Assembly: GCF_900074915.1 (NCBI RefSeq)
Contig: NZ_LT222319.1
Span: 1,237,001-1,301,000 of the forward strand
DNA from: Pseudomonas cerasi
Lineage (GTDB): Bacteria; Pseudomonadota; Gammaproteobacteria; Pseudomonadales; Pseudomonadaceae
Direction: 5' to 3'
DNA length: 64,000 nucleotides
A program made the translations under genes and the position numbers. Shown one piece after another: positions 51,902 through 61,286 of this stretch. Position 1 is the stretch's first letter. Each line of letters opens with the position of its first letter. The notes below the pieces were generated by a model, which was given only the letters and a program-made list of their open reading frames with translations, did no database searches and was not told the DNA's origin.

Positions 51902-51917
51902 TATGGCTAAACAGCCA

Positions 51918-52997
51918 TCACAGCTCGACTTCGACCTGAATCACTTCATCGGTGACTTCGTCCAGTTGCCGAACCACTTTGTAGATGTGGCCGACAGCCT
52001 GCAGGGTGGGGCGGGGGATGTATTTGCCGACCTTGGAGCGGTACAGCGTGCGGGTCAGCCAGATGCTTTGCACTACCGGGATGCCGGCTTTTTTGGCCCG
52101 GGCAATCAATGCCAGGGCTTCCTCGTCTTCCCCTTTGCAATGAATCAGAGGCAGAGGCGTTTCGCCTGGTCGGTAATACAGGGCCACCGCATAGTGGGTC
52201 GGGTTGACCAGCAGCATGTCGGCGTCTTCCACCGGCTTGGGCGCAGCGCTGGGCTCCTGATTGAGGATCTCCTGGGCAAGTTGCCGACGATGGCCTTTGA
52301 CGTGGGGGTCGCCTTCCGATTGCTTGTACTCTTTCTTGATGTCTTCGTGGCTCATGCGCAGTTTTTTCGCATGGAAGTATTTCTGCATGGCGAAGTCGAT
52401 CATGGCGATCGCCAGCAGCAGTCCCAATATCACTCGCAAAATATGCCTGAACAGCTCGACCAGCGCGTGCCAGTAGGTCGTCAGATCGCTGTTGGCCAGC
52501 ACTGCAAGGGTACCCAGCACAGGTTTGACTTGCACATACAGCGTCGCGCCGATGGCAATGGCCTTGAGCACACTGAGCAGCAGGTTGAGCAGGTTTTGCC
52601 CGGAAAACATCTGTTTGGCGTGGGAAAACGGGTTGATCTTGTTGGGATCGATTTTCAGCGCCTTGGGCGCGAACAGAAAGCCGATCTGCATCCAGCTGCT
52701 GATCAAACGCATCAGCATCGCTATACCGACGCTGCACAAGGTAAAGCTGAGCAGTACGGAGAATCCTTCGCTGGCAATCAACTCGACCGACGCGGCAAAG
52801 CTGCGGTCGATACCTTGAAAGGACAGCGACAACAGCGCCTCCAGGCGGTTGACGCTTTCATCAGCCAGGGCCAGGGTGATTTCACTGACAGCCATCAGCA
52901 CCAGCAGTTTGCCGAGGTCCTGACTCTGCCCGACCTGACCCTTTTCCCGCGCGTCACGCAGTTGCTTGGGCGTGGCCTTTTCGGTTTTTTCGCTCAC
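51918..52997 (-). CDS. hrcU: HrcU, export-gate autoprotease (SctU)
   Basis: This 359-residue FlhB/YscU-family protein has the N-terminal block EKTEKATPKQLRDAREKGQVGQSQD and four membrane segments between residues ~28 and 205. A linker follows, and then the self-cleaving NPTH motif at residues 265-268 (MLLVNPTHYAVAL). The cleaved C-terminal domain with HrpP switches export from pilus subunits to effectors. It is the last gene of the hrpJ operon and its ATG overlaps the hrcT stop. It converges on hrpV across a 400-base gap. All key residues are present. Confidence 0.97.
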   Translation of the reverse strand: MSEKTEKATPKQLRDAREKGQVGQSQDLGKLLVLMAVSEITLALADESVNRLEALLSLSFQGIDRSFAASVELIASEGFSVLLSFTLCSVGIAMLMRLISSWMQIGFLFAPKALKIDPNKINPFSHAKQMFSGQNLLNLLLSVLKAIAIGATLYVQVKPVLGTLAVLANSDLTTYWHALVELFRHILRVILGLLLAIAMIDFAMQKYFHAKKLRMSHEDIKKEYKQSEGDPHVKGHRRQLAQEILNQEPSAAPKPVEDADMLLVNPTHYAVALYYRPGETPLPLIHCKGEDEEALALIARAKKAGIPVVQSIWLTRTLYRSKVGKYIPRPTLQAVGHIYKVVRQLDEVTDEVIQVEVEL

Positions 52998-53788
52998 GGC
53001 ACTTGCACCAGAAGCGTCAGTAGCGACTTCAGATCAACCAGCTTCAATAGTTGACCTGTGCCCAGTTCCAGCAGCGTCGGCAGATAGATCAGCAGAAACG
53101 CGAGGCCGGCCATACTCTTGGCCGGCATGGCGAGAATCGAAACGTTCAGCTGTTGCGCATACAGGCCGATGATCGCGAACGCTGCTTCGATCAACAACAG
53201 CAGCGCAATGAAAGGCGCGGCGTACAGCAGCATGTGCTGCATCGTCTGGTTCAACTGCTCCAGAAATACATCCAGGCCGCCAGCGTTCATGCCCGGCAGC
53301 CAGGCCGTAGGAGGCCAGACGCTGTAGCTGTCCCAGATGATCTGAGTCATCAGCGATAGCCCCCCGGTGAGGATGACCAGCATGATCAGGGTTTCTTGAA
53401 ACAATTCGCCCAGTGGCGTGGCGTCAGGGCCCAGCGCCGGGTTCAACTGGCCGCCGCTGAGCGCACCGCGCTGGCTGTCGAGCAGTGCGCCGACCGAGGC
53501 GAACATCCAGAACGGCGCATACAGCAAAAGCCCCAGTAGGGTGCCGAGTACCGCTTCCTTGATCAGCAGGCCGCCGATTGCGAACCAGTTGTCGTCGAGG
53601 GACTCCAGAGCCCGGGTGATGGCCGGTGCCGGGATCATCGCCATCACCGCCACGACGGCATAACGCAACGGGCCTTTGAGGTATTTGAAGCAGAAGGCTG
53701 GCACCAGCAGCATGCAGGGCATCAGCCGCGCCATTGCCAGTCCCATGCCCAGCATGAATTGAAAGGCGCTGTGCGCGTCGAAGGGCAT
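52994..53788 (-). CDS. hrcT: HrcT, export-gate membrane protein (SctT)
   Basis: This 264-residue FliR/SpaR-family inner-membrane protein has six to seven hydrophobic segments, with the family blocks LMPCMLLVPAFCFKYLKGPLRYAVV near the N-terminus and FVLPLLIEAAFAIIGLYAQQLNVSI-like LLLIEAAFAIIGLYAQQLNV near 205. It is part of the HrcR5-S4-T1 export gate. It begins immediately after the hrcS stop (no gap) and overlaps the hrcU start. Length and hydropathy are normal for the family. Confidence 0.96.
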   Translation of the reverse strand: MPFDAHSAFQFMLGMGLAMARLMPCMLLVPAFCFKYLKGPLRYAVVAVMAMIPAPAITRALESLDDNWFAIGGLLIKEAVLGTLLGLLLYAPFWMFASVGALLDSQRGALSGGQLNPALGPDATPLGELFQETLIMLVILTGGLSLMTQIIWDSYSVWPPTAWLPGMNAGGLDVFLEQLNQTMQHMLLYAAPFIALLLLIEAAFAIIGLYAQQLNVSILAMPAKSMAGLAFLLIYLPTLLELGTGQLLKLVDLKSLLTLLVQVP

Positions 53789-54055
53789 TTAGTGACTGAC
53801 CCCGGAGCGGGCAATCAGGTCGAAGGCCATATTGATGAACTGGATCAGCTCGACGCCGATCCAGCGGCCGGTCATGGCCAGGGTCAGTCCGACGGCCCCC
53901 AGTTTGATGCCGAAGGGCAATGTCTGATCCTGAATCTGCATAAGTGCCTGCAGCAGCGAGGTGACCACACCCACCAGCACCGCAACGGCCAGCGGCGGGG
54001 CGGTCAGGATGACGACCAGAAACATGCCTTGCTTGAACAACGCCAACGCTTCCAT
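53789..54055 (-). CDS. hrcS: HrcS, export-gate membrane protein (SctS)
   Basis: This 88-residue FliQ/SpaQ-family protein has two membrane helices (GMFLVVILTAPPLAVAVLVGVVTSLLQAL and LGAVGLTLAMTGRWIGVELIQF) joined by the conserved QDQTLPFGIK loop. It surrounds HrcR and HrcT in the export gate. I start it at the ATG at 54055 (MEALALFKQGM), seven bases after the hrcR stop. The frame is open 20 codons further upstream, but that part overlaps hrcR and looks non-coding. Length then matches the family. Confidence 0.96.
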   Translation of the reverse strand: MEALALFKQGMFLVVILTAPPLAVAVLVGVVTSLLQALMQIQDQTLPFGIKLGAVGLTLAMTGRWIGVELIQFINMAFDLIARSGVSH

Positions 54056-54062
54056 GACCGCC

Positions 54063-54716
54063 TCACATATAGGAATAGAACAGGCTGTCGAGCAGACGCG
54101 ACCAGCCCGATACAAGCACGAACAGCAGCAGTTTGAGCGGCAGCGACAGTGTCATCGGCGAGACCATCTGCATGCCCAGTGCCAGCAACAGGTTGGAGAC
54201 AATCAGGTCAATGACGATGAAGGGGATATAGATCAGAAAACCGATCTCGAAACCGGCCTGCAGTTCCGACAGCACAAAGGCCGGGATCGCCAGCAGAAGA
54301 TCGTTTTTGTTGGCCTGATCGGCCATTTCCTTGGGCCACATACGCTGGGTGTTTTCCAGTAGGTGGGCGACGACGTCCGGGTCGGTGTTGCGTGTCATGA
54401 AGCGTTGCAGCGGCTCGATGACCACTTTGAGGCTGCTCTGCAGTTTGTCGGCGTTGCTCAGTTCCAGCGGATGTTCATGGACCCGCTGTTGTATGTCGTG
54501 CGCCACCGGGGCCATGACGAACATCGTCGCGGCCAGGGCGATGCCATACAACGCCATGTTCGGCGGTACTTGCTGAACGCCGATCGCGTTGCGGGTGATC
54601 AGCAGCGTCATGGCGATCTTCAGAAAGGCGGTGCAGACGATCAACAGGAACGGGATCAGCGACAGCGAGCCGAGAAACAGCGCCAGCATGATCGGGTTGA
54701 CGCCCTCCATGATCAT
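54063..54716 (-). CDS. hrcR: HrcR, export-gate membrane protein (SctR)
   Basis: This 217-residue FliP/SpaP-family protein has three to four membrane segments. The conserved blocks are [36 protein letters not shown] (residues ~18-53), [42 protein letters not shown] (~142-183), and a C-terminal [17 protein letters not shown]. It nucleates the export gate. The ATG at 54716 overlaps the hrcQb stop, and MEGVNPI two codons later is an alternative start. Unlike FliP it has no cleaved signal peptide. Confidence 0.96.
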   Translation of the reverse strand: MIMEGVNPIMLALFLGSLSLIPFLLIVCTAFLKIAMTLLITRNAIGVQQVPPNMALYGIALAATMFVMAPVAHDIQQRVHEHPLELSNADKLQSSLKVVIEPLQRFMTRNTDPDVVAHLLENTQRMWPKEMADQANKNDLLLAIPAFVLSELQAGFEIGFLIYIPFIVIDLIVSNLLLALGMQMVSPMTLSLPLKLLLFVLVSGWSRLLDSLFYSYM

Positions 54717-55114
54717 GAGCGCGCCACCAGCCGGGTAATCTGCAAACCGAGGCGGCCCTCGACGTCGACCAGTTCGCCTTCGGCAACCACCTGCTCACCG
54801 TGGCATAGCGTGGCGTGGCCTGGCGCGATGCCGCTGACTTCAAGAATGCTTCCGGCGTCCAGTCGACGCAGTTCGGCAAGGGTCAATCTGAGCTCGCCGC
54901 AGCGCAAGGTCAGGTCCAGCTCCAGTGAATCGAGCATCGGCGATTCATTATGGTCTCCCGACTGCTCTTCATGCTCCGCGTCGCTGTCCGCGTAGCCGAA
55001 TGCGTGCTCGGCGTATTCGTCGTCACGCTGTTGCTGATCAGCCTGTTCAGGCACCGGTTCTTCATAGTCGTCGAGCATCTCGACGTCGTCCTGATACAGA
55101 TCTTCAGTACTCAT
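54713..55114 (-). CDS. hrcQb: HrcQb, C-ring component (C-terminal SctQ half)
   Basis: This 133-residue protein has an acidic N-terminal half ([17 protein letters not shown]... rich in Glu, Asp and Gln) and a C-terminal SpoA/FliN domain ([30 protein letters not shown]). In P. syringae the SctQ protein is divided between two genes, hrcQa and hrcQb, whose products associate at the cytoplasmic sorting platform. The ATG at 55114 overlaps the hrcQa stop by 11 bases and has AGGAG about ten bases upstream. A start six codons earlier lacks such a site. This split is normal for this group and is not a frameshift. Confidence 0.95.
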   Translation of the reverse strand: MSTEDLYQDDVEMLDDYEEPVPEQADQQQRDDEYAEHAFGYADSDAEHEEQSGDHNESPMLDSLELDLTLRCGELRLTLAELRRLDAGSILEVSGIAPGHATLCHGEQVVAEGELVDVEGRLGLQITRLVARS

Positions 55115-55820
55115 GGTGACTGTGCTCCTCATGACTGAGCTGCAGAAAAAGATGCTGTTCCTGTTGGTCGGTGCGGGCCGCCCATTGACGGCCAGCGAGT
55201 GTCACGGACCCTTGTCCGGCGCTGTCGAAGCGGCAGCGGGCGGGCAGCACCACGTCACCGGGGCGTAGCGAGGCGATTTGTTCCCGGGTCAGTGACAGTT
55301 CGCCGACGATCAGCGGTGTCGACACCGACCAGGATTCGTCCAGGTTACGATTCAAGACCTGCCAGTCAGCCGAACCCAGAAGCCTGAGCAGGGTGGCGGG
55401 TGCGGCGTGCAGGCGGGTATCCAGTCGCTCGCTGCCCAGCCTCACGTGAACGCGGCAGCCGATGGCCAGCTCGGTCGGGGTGTCGGAAAACGGCGCAACA
55501 GGCGCCAGCAGGTCGGCGACCACCGGGCTCAGGCGCTGGTTGAACAACTGCCAGTACCAGCCCTGGTGCTCGCCGCCAAGCGTGAAGGGCACTTCGCCCA
55601 GCAGGCTGAGCAACGCTTCGGCATCGCTCAGCAACAAGGGGCCGACCGCCGTATTCAACCAGACACCGTCTGCCGGTATCCGCGCGTCTTCCAGCAGCGG
55701 TAGCAGGCTCAGTTCGGTGTGCTGACCGCGGCTGCTGAAGCCCAGGCGCCGTCCGGCACCGAGTGCGCGTGTGGCTTGGGCCAGCAGAGCGTCGACCTTG
55801 CGCAGACGCAGGGCGCTCAT
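55104..55820 (-). CDS. hrcQa: HrcQa, C-ring component (N-terminal SctQ half)
   Basis: This 238-residue protein begins [21 protein letters not shown] and corresponds to the N-terminal and middle part of SctQ/YscQ. A first SpoA-like segment ([26 protein letters not shown]) lies near its end. Together with HrcQb it forms the cytoplasmic sorting platform that receives chaperone-effector complexes. Its start overlaps the hrpP stop (ATGA) and its end overlaps hrcQb. The central region is rich in Leu and Pro with no distinct motif. Confidence 0.94.
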   Translation of the reverse strand: MSALRLRKVDALLAQATRALGAGRRLGFSSRGQHTELSLLPLLEDARIPADGVWLNTAVGPLLLSDAEALLSLLGEVPFTLGGEHQGWYWQLFNQRLSPVVADLLAPVAPFSDTPTELAIGCRVHVRLGSERLDTRLHAAPATLLRLLGSADWQVLNRNLDESWSVSTPLIVGELSLTREQIASLRPGDVVLPARCRFDSAGQGSVTLAGRQWAARTDQQEQHLFLQLSHEEHSHHEY

Positions 55821-56395
55821 GCTGTGAAGTCTTCATGCATGTCCAGTTCGACGTCCTGACCGAGCGCCTGTGCCAGCGATTCCCGGCATGCGCCGGCCTG
55901 GCCCTGCAAGCGCTTGAGAACGTCACGCCGAACAAACCCCAGTTGAATATTCCAGCGGTTTTCGGATTTGCTGGCGTTGACCCGCACGCTCCCCAGATTG
56001 GGCATGAGCAGGCTGAATGCCAGCGGACCGTCCGGCTGGTCGGGCAAGCGCTGAGCCAGCTCGTCGATCAACTGCGTCGGTACGTTTTCGGACTGTGCGG
56101 AGAAGGCCACACCGCTGCCTCCGAAGCCCTGCTGATCCGGCTCTTCGCCTACCTGCGGTATCAGCAGTTGCGAGAAGAACATGCCGTCGGCGCTCATCGG
56201 GCTGTCGGTCACTGAACGGTTCAGCGCGAAACGAACCTTCTGCACATCGCTCCGAGGCGTACCGGTAAAGGCTGGCGGCTGGTCATCGAACCTCGCGGGC
56301 TGACGCCGCGAAGGCAGGGGGCGCGAGGCGGCTGGCGGCGCACTCGGCGCGGGTGGCGCTTTGGCGGGGGTTTTGATCGGTGCGGTCATCGTCAC
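55817..56395 (-). CDS. hrpP: HrpP, type III substrate-specificity switch (SctP)
   Basis: This 192-residue SctP-like protein has a Pro/Ala-rich, disordered N-terminal ~45 residues ([19 protein letters not shown]) and a more ordered C-terminal T3S4-like domain ([28 protein letters not shown]). In P. syringae, HrpP is itself exported and promotes the change from pilin to harpin and effector export through HrcU. It begins one base before the hrpO stop region and overlaps hrcQa. It is much shorter than YscP, as is usual for Hrp systems, where pilus length is not tightly fixed. Confidence 0.92.
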   Translation of the reverse strand: MTMTAPIKTPAKAPPAPSAPPAASRPLPSRRQPARFDDQPPAFTGTPRSDVQKVRFALNRSVTDSPMSADGMFFSQLLIPQVGEEPDQQGFGGSGVAFSAQSENVPTQLIDELAQRLPDQPDGPLAFSLLMPNLGSVRVNASKSENRWNIQLGFVRRDVLKRLQGQAGACRESLAQALGQDVELDMHEDFTA

Positions 56396-56842
56396 TTAAC
56401 CTTCTTCGTTGAGCGTCTCCTCCATGCAGGCGAGTTTCTCGACCGCGCGCTGAGACGCCTTGGCTTGCAGCCGTTTCTGTTCAAGCAACGCCTGTTGTTC
56501 AGCTACTCGCATTTGCTGTTGCTGCACGTCCTGGCGGATGTAAGCCAGGCGGTCGAGCATGGTTCTTTCCTTTTCGTGCCAGCCGTCCACATCAGTCAGG
56601 CTGAGAGTTCTTTGCAAATGCGTATGGGACAGACTCTCTCGGCGGCGCTTGTGGTTTTCGCGTTCCTGATTCAGCGACGCCCTGGTCTCTGCTAAGTGGT
56701 CGAGCATCGATTTCAGTTCCAACTGCGCCTGGCGATGAGCCCGCTCGGCACTGGCCTGACGGTGTTGACGCAGTGGCGTGAGCAGACCGATCACCTGCTG
56801 CAGAGCAGCCTGTTGCGGGTCGTCTTCCAGTGGTTCGTCCAT
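56396..56842 (-). CDS. hrpO: HrpO (SctO), ATPase stalk protein
   Basis: This 148-residue, almost wholly coiled-coil protein is rich in Gln, Glu, Arg and Leu (LLTPLRQHRQASAERAHRQAQLELKSMLDHLAETRASLNQERENHKRRRESL). This is the pattern of SctO/YscO/FliJ stalk proteins that connect the ATPase ring to HrcV. It lies two bases downstream of hrcN and directly upstream of hrpP, the conserved SctN-SctO-SctP order. Sequence conservation in this family is weak, so the call rests on composition, size and position. Confidence 0.93.
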   Translation of the reverse strand: MDEPLEDDPQQAALQQVIGLLTPLRQHRQASAERAHRQAQLELKSMLDHLAETRASLNQERENHKRRRESLSHTHLQRTLSLTDVDGWHEKERTMLDRLAYIRQDVQQQQMRVAEQQALLEQKRLQAKASQRAVEKLACMEETLNEEG

Positions 56843-56844
56843 GG

Positions 56845-58194
56845 CTACTCCGGCAGTTGAGAGGTGAGTTGCAGCAGCCTGTCCAGGGTTTCCTGCAACG
56901 GCACGGGCTCACGCAGGTCCTGGCGCAGGAACGCGTTTATGGCTTCGTTCAGTTGCACGGCACAGTCGGTGACCGGGTCGGCCCCGGCCTGGTATTCACC
57001 CAGACGCAGGAGCATTTCTACTTGTTTGTAGGCGGCCAGTAACTGGCGCAGGCGATTGTTCGCCCGTTGATGTTCACGACCGGTGACGTTGCTCAGAATC
57101 CGGCTGATGCTGGCCGACACATCGATAGCCGGGTAGTGCCCGCGCTCGGCCAGCTTGCGCGACAGTACGATGTGTCCGTCGAGCAATGAGCGCACTTCGT
57201 CGGCGACCGGATCGTTCATCGAGTCCTGTTCGATCAGCACCGTATAAAGCGCGGTGATCGAACCGTTCTCGCTCATCCCGGCGCGCTCCACCAGCCGTGG
57301 CAGCAGGGTGTACACCGAGGGCGGAAGACCGCCGCGCCCCAGTGGTTCGCCCGAGGCAATACCGATTTCCCGTTGCGCGCGGGCGAAGCGGGTCAGGGAG
57401 TCGAGCAGCAACAGCACTTTCTGGCCACGGGCGCGAAAGGCTTCGGCGATGGCGGTGGCGGTGAACGCAGCGCGGGCGCGCTCCATACTGGAACGATCGG
57501 AAGTTGCACAGACCAGCACCGAGCGGCGGCGCAGGGTTTCGTCCAGTTCGTGATCGAGAAACTCGCGCAACTCGCGACCCCGTTCGCCGATCAGGCCAAA
57601 AACGATGACGTCACAATCCATGTTGCGCGCCAGTTCGGCCATCAGTGTGGTCTTGCCGCAGCCCGCACCGGCGAATAGCCCGACACGCTGGCCCTCACCG
57701 AGCAGAATCGCACTGTCGATGGCGCGTATCCCGGTGGGCAAAGCCCGGGTGATGCGCGGTCGCTGGGTCGGCGGCAGGGCGTCGGCGATCACCGGCAGAG
57801 TCGTGCGGCGGTCTTCGGGGCCGGCGAACGCGCCGAGGCAATCGCCCATCAGCGGCCGCCCGAAACCGTCCAGTACACAGCCGAGCAGGCTGTCATCGAC
57901 GCCGATCCGGTGTGCCACGCCCAGCGGTCGGATCGGCGCGCCCACCTGAATACCGTCGGGTGGGCCCAAGGCACTGAGCAGCGTGCATTCCTGGGTGAAA
58001 CCGACGATTTCGGCCAGCAGCAACGAGCCATCGGCTTTGCTCACTTCACAGAGATCGCCGACCTTGGCCGATGGAATCCTGCACTCCAGCAGAATCCCGC
58101 GCACGGCGCTGACCCGGCCAATGACGCGCACCGCGCAATACTGGCTCAAACGCTTGGCATGCGCGTCTTTCCACAGGTTCAGTGCTGCATTCAC
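56845..58194 (-). CDS. hrcN: HrcN, type III secretion ATPase (SctN)
   Basis: This 449-residue ATPase is related to FliI and the F1 beta subunit. Walker A is GLFAGAGCGKTT near residues 173-184. GLIGERGRELREFLDHEL, the catalytic Glu region, lies at ~205, and Walker B LLLLDSLTRFARAQREIG at ~258. The C-terminal helical domain binds chaperones. It should release effectors from chaperones and energise unfolding at the export gate. Its ATG overlaps the hrpQ stop (ATGA). Every catalytic motif is intact. Confidence 0.97.
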   Translation of the reverse strand: MNAALNLWKDAHAKRLSQYCAVRVIGRVSAVRGILLECRIPSAKVGDLCEVSKADGSLLLAEIVGFTQECTLLSALGPPDGIQVGAPIRPLGVAHRIGVDDSLLGCVLDGFGRPLMGDCLGAFAGPEDRRTTLPVIADALPPTQRPRITRALPTGIRAIDSAILLGEGQRVGLFAGAGCGKTTLMAELARNMDCDVIVFGLIGERGRELREFLDHELDETLRRRSVLVCATSDRSSMERARAAFTATAIAEAFRARGQKVLLLLDSLTRFARAQREIGIASGEPLGRGGLPPSVYTLLPRLVERAGMSENGSITALYTVLIEQDSMNDPVADEVRSLLDGHIVLSRKLAERGHYPAIDVSASISRILSNVTGREHQRANNRLRQLLAAYKQVEMLLRLGEYQAGADPVTDCAVQLNEAINAFLRQDLREPVPLQETLDRLLQLTSQLPE

Positions 58195-59165
58195 CAGTTC
58201 ACCTCGATATGGCGATTACCGTCGAATTGCAGACGCTGATTATCGATTCGGGTGAGGCGCAGGCCATCCACTTCGTCACCTACGTAAACACGTCGACCGT
58301 CGGCAGTCACCAGATGCGCATGCGGCCCGGTCATGATCTGAACCACCACAAAGGGCAGGGTGTTGCGATTGCTGCCCACGTTGTCCAGGACGGTTACCGG
58401 CGAGTCATACAGCGCCTTGAAGCGCTGAAGCATGCGCTGGTAGACCAGCAGCGATTCTTCTTTCAGATCGCCGTTGAGGATCAGACCGTCGGGCGTCTCT
58501 TCCACGCTGATGTCAGTCAGCAGGCGGTCGCTGAGCATGGTGCTCAACTGATGGCGGACGGCATCCGCGTTGCTCAGGCGTATGCGTTTGTCGGTCACAG
58601 GGTTTGCAGCCCTGGCTGGTGCCTTGGGCGTATCGGGCAAGGCCTCTGTCGTGGCGGCAGCCAGGTGTGCCGGGCTCTGATCCATCGCAATAGCAGGCGG
58701 GCGGGTCAGGCTCCAGGCGCTGCCGATGACGCCCACCAGCAGCCCGGCGATGATGCCCGTGGTGCGGTTGAGAAATTGTGAGCGGGACTTGACCTTCTCC
58801 AGCGGCACATCGTTGTGTGCCGGCCCGGATTCGGCCTCGGGCTGTTTGGGAAGCACGGCGGGCACCGAGGGCCACTCATCGCCCGCAGGCGAAACGCACA
58901 GCCACACCGAACCCAGCATGAAAGCGTTATTGAGCGTCAGGTCGATGCTCGGCCGGGCGTTGCCCTGTTCGTCGCAGACCGCGCCTTGTTCAGCGTTCAG
59001 TGTCCAGTTGTCGTCGACACGTTGCAGGCGGCAATGCAGGCTTTCCACGCCCGCATCGTCCAGCGCCAGATCGTGTTGCCCGGCAGAGCCAATCGACCAT
59101 TGCTCACCGATCAGCGGTAATGCCGCGCCTTGGTGCTGGCCATTCAGTACGCGTAATTCAAACAT
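58191..59165 (-). CDS. hrpQ: HrpQ (SctD), inner-membrane ring protein with FHA domain
   Basis: This 324-residue SctD/YscD-type protein has an N-terminal cytoplasmic FHA-like domain (MFELRVLNGQHQGAALPLIGEQWSIGSAGQHDLALDD) and one membrane helix near residues 145-160 (TGIIAGLLVGVIGSAWSL). A periplasmic region with ring-building folds follows (VRHQLSTMLSDRLLTDISVEETPDGLILNGDL). It pairs with HrcJ in the inner ring. I chose the ATG at 59165, with GGAG eight bases upstream. An ATG six codons earlier (59183) is an alternative. The gap to the hrcV stop is 33 bases. Confidence 0.94.
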   Translation of the reverse strand: MFELRVLNGQHQGAALPLIGEQWSIGSAGQHDLALDDAGVESLHCRLQRVDDNWTLNAEQGAVCDEQGNARPSIDLTLNNAFMLGSVWLCVSPAGDEWPSVPAVLPKQPEAESGPAHNDVPLEKVKSRSQFLNRTTGIIAGLLVGVIGSAWSLTRPPAIAMDQSPAHLAAATTEALPDTPKAPARAANPVTDKRIRLSNADAVRHQLSTMLSDRLLTDISVEETPDGLILNGDLKEESLLVYQRMLQRFKALYDSPVTVLDNVGSNRNTLPFVVVQIMTGPHAHLVTADGRRVYVGDEVDGLRLTRIDNQRLQFDGNRHIEVNW

Positions 59166-59198
59166 CTGAAAGTCTCCGTGCATTCAGGCCTTGCAGGC

Positions 59199-61286
59199 TC
59201 AGGCAGCGTGCTCGTTGTCCAGCGGCTCGAGATCGTCTTCAAGGTCGAATCGACCCATGACCTTGACCTTGGCCGCGTTGCTGATTTCCGCAAAAGATAG
59301 TACGGGTACATGGTAGAACTCCTCCCTCAACAAGGTACGCAGAGGGCTGCGCAGATCCTGTGCCACCAGCAGAACCGCCTGTTCGGGAGCTCGTACCGGG
59401 AAAGCAATGTGCAGCTGTTGCACGAGCATCTGGCTGGTCTCGTTGCTCAGCGCGAAGAATGTTTCGGTTTGCGTCTGGCGCAGGCCATCGCGCAACAACC
59501 CCTCGCTTTCCGGCGTGAGCAGCCACACTTGCAGGCCTTCGGCACCGCAGTACTGGTGGTAGATCTGCGACTTGAGCGCTATGCGCACATAGTCGGTCAG
59601 CACATTGGTATCGCGTTCATGCTGGCAGTGCTCGATCAGGGTTTCGGCAATGACCCGGATCGCCCTCAGCGGCACACACTCCGAGGCCAGGCGTTGCAGG
59701 ACGGCCGAGAAGCGCGTCAGGGTGAGGACCCGCTGCATTTCCTGAGCGAGTTCCGGTTGCTCGGACTCCAGCCAGCTGAGGATCGATTTGGTTTCCTGCA
59801 AGCCGATGAACTGCGGCGCGCAGGACTGCAATGCACGCTCCATGCGTTCGATGATCAGCGTCGTGGAACTGACCGGGTTCAATTCGCCAGACTGCTCGGC
59901 AGGCAGCCAGACCCATTGATCTTCCTGGCGGTCGGTATTGCCCGGGATGGCCGCTGGAAGGTTTTCGCCTTCCAACTGGCGCGCTTCCACGGCGACATGG
60001 CTCTGCGTGAAGGTGGCCTTGAGCATCGGTACGTCATAGACGGTGAAGCGAAACTCGTCCGGGGCAATGTCATCGACATGCTCGATGATGAACGAAGGCA
60101 GGGTCAGGCCGTACTGCACCACCAGACGGTTGCGGCGCTTGCGTATTTCGCTGACCAGCGCTTCGATCTGTGCGCTGTCCTGACCGGGGTGGAATTGCAG
60201 CACAAACTGGCGGCTGGGCGAAAAGGTACGCAGGTCTTCCTTGCCGTTCATTTCTGGCGCCACAGCGGCTGTACGTTGCTCATCGGCCTTGGGTTTTGCC
60301 CGTTGCAACTGCAGCAGTCCACCGGCACCGCAGATGATCGCGATGGTAATGAAAACACCGGTCGGCATTCCCGGCAGGGCCGCGAAGCCGAGCATGGCCA
60401 CCGAGGCGATGATCCAGGCCTTGGGCTGGCTGGTGATCTGCTCGGCGATCTCGCGGCCAATGTTGGCTTCCACACCCGCCTCGGTATTGGGCACGCGGGT
60501 GATGATCATGCCGCTGGTCACGGAAATCAGCAGCGCAGGAATCTGCGCGATCAGACCGTCACCGATGGTCAGCACGGTATACAGCTGCAAGGCGTCGCCC
60601 GCCGCCATGTTGTGTTGCAGCACGCCGATGGAAATGCCGCCGATCATGTTGATGGCAACGATGATCAGGCTGGCGATCGCATCGCCGTTGACGAACTTCA
60701 TGGCGCCATCCATCGCACCGAACAACTGGCTTTCCTTGTTCAGTTCAGCGCGTCGTTTGCGGGCCTCGTGGACGGTGATCAGGTTGGCACGCAGGTCACT
60801 GTCGATGGACATCTGCTTGCCGGGCATCGCGTCCAGGGTAAAACGCGCACCGACTTCGGCGACCCGTTCCGAGCCTTTGGTAATCACTAGAAAGTTGACC
60901 ACCGTCAGGATCAGGAAGATCACCAGACCCACCGCCAGATTGCCGCCCACCACAAACTGCCCGAACGCCTCGACGATGTGTCCGGCGTCCTGGTTGAGCA
61001 GAATCAACCGCGTGGTGGAAACCGACAGGGCCAGGCGAAACATCGTGGTCAGCAGCAGCACGGCAGGGAAGGTCGAGAACGCCAGTGGCCTGGGCAGGTG
61101 CATCGCCAGCATGATCAGCAGGCAGGAAATACAGATGTTCACGGCGATCAGCACGTCGATCAAGCCGGTGGGCAGCGGCGTGATCATCATGAACACGATG
61201 GCGATCACAAAAAACGCACCGACCAGTTCCGAGCGGCGCATGGCCGACAGCGCGACCATGTTCAGAAAGTTGATGACCCGGTTCAT
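59199..61286 (-). CDS. hrcV: HrcV, export-gate protein (SctV)
   Basis: This is a 695-residue FHIPEP-family protein. The N-terminal half has seven to eight membrane segments with the FHIPEP-type signature MLAMHLPRPLAFSTFPAVLLLTTMFRLALSVSTTRLIL near 60-97 and DAMPGKQMSIDSDLRANLI near 150-168. The C-terminal half from about residue 340 is the cytoplasmic nonameric ring that docks chaperones. It is the largest export-gate component and couples proton flow to export. Its ATG overlaps the hrpJ stop by one base (TGATG). The frame and motifs are intact. Confidence 0.97.
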   Translation of the reverse strand: MNRVINFLNMVALSAMRRSELVGAFFVIAIVFMMITPLPTGLIDVLIAVNICISCLLIMLAMHLPRPLAFSTFPAVLLLTTMFRLALSVSTTRLILLNQDAGHIVEAFGQFVVGGNLAVGLVIFLILTVVNFLVITKGSERVAEVGARFTLDAMPGKQMSIDSDLRANLITVHEARKRRAELNKESQLFGAMDGAMKFVNGDAIASLIIVAINMIGGISIGVLQHNMAAGDALQLYTVLTIGDGLIAQIPALLISVTSGMIITRVPNTEAGVEANIGREIAEQITSQPKAWIIASVAMLGFAALPGMPTGVFITIAIICGAGGLLQLQRAKPKADEQRTAAVAPEMNGKEDLRTFSPSRQFVLQFHPGQDSAQIEALVSEIRKRRNRLVVQYGLTLPSFIIEHVDDIAPDEFRFTVYDVPMLKATFTQSHVAVEARQLEGENLPAAIPGNTDRQEDQWVWLPAEQSGELNPVSSTTLIIERMERALQSCAPQFIGLQETKSILSWLESEQPELAQEMQRVLTLTRFSAVLQRLASECVPLRAIRVIAETLIEHCQHERDTNVLTDYVRIALKSQIYHQYCGAEGLQVWLLTPESEGLLRDGLRQTQTETFFALSNETSQMLVQQLHIAFPVRAPEQAVLLVAQDLRSPLRTLLREEFYHVPVLSFAEISNAAKVKVMGRFDLEDDLEPLDNEHAA

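Noticed and set aside
54713..55820. hrcQa/hrcQb as a broken single gene
   Set aside because: Division of SctQ into two overlapping genes is normal in P. syringae. The second ATG has its own AGGAG site.
59310..60890. 526-codon plus-strand frame over hrcV
   Set aside because: It is antisense to the FHIPEP-family export protein, and its composition is typical of a shadow frame.
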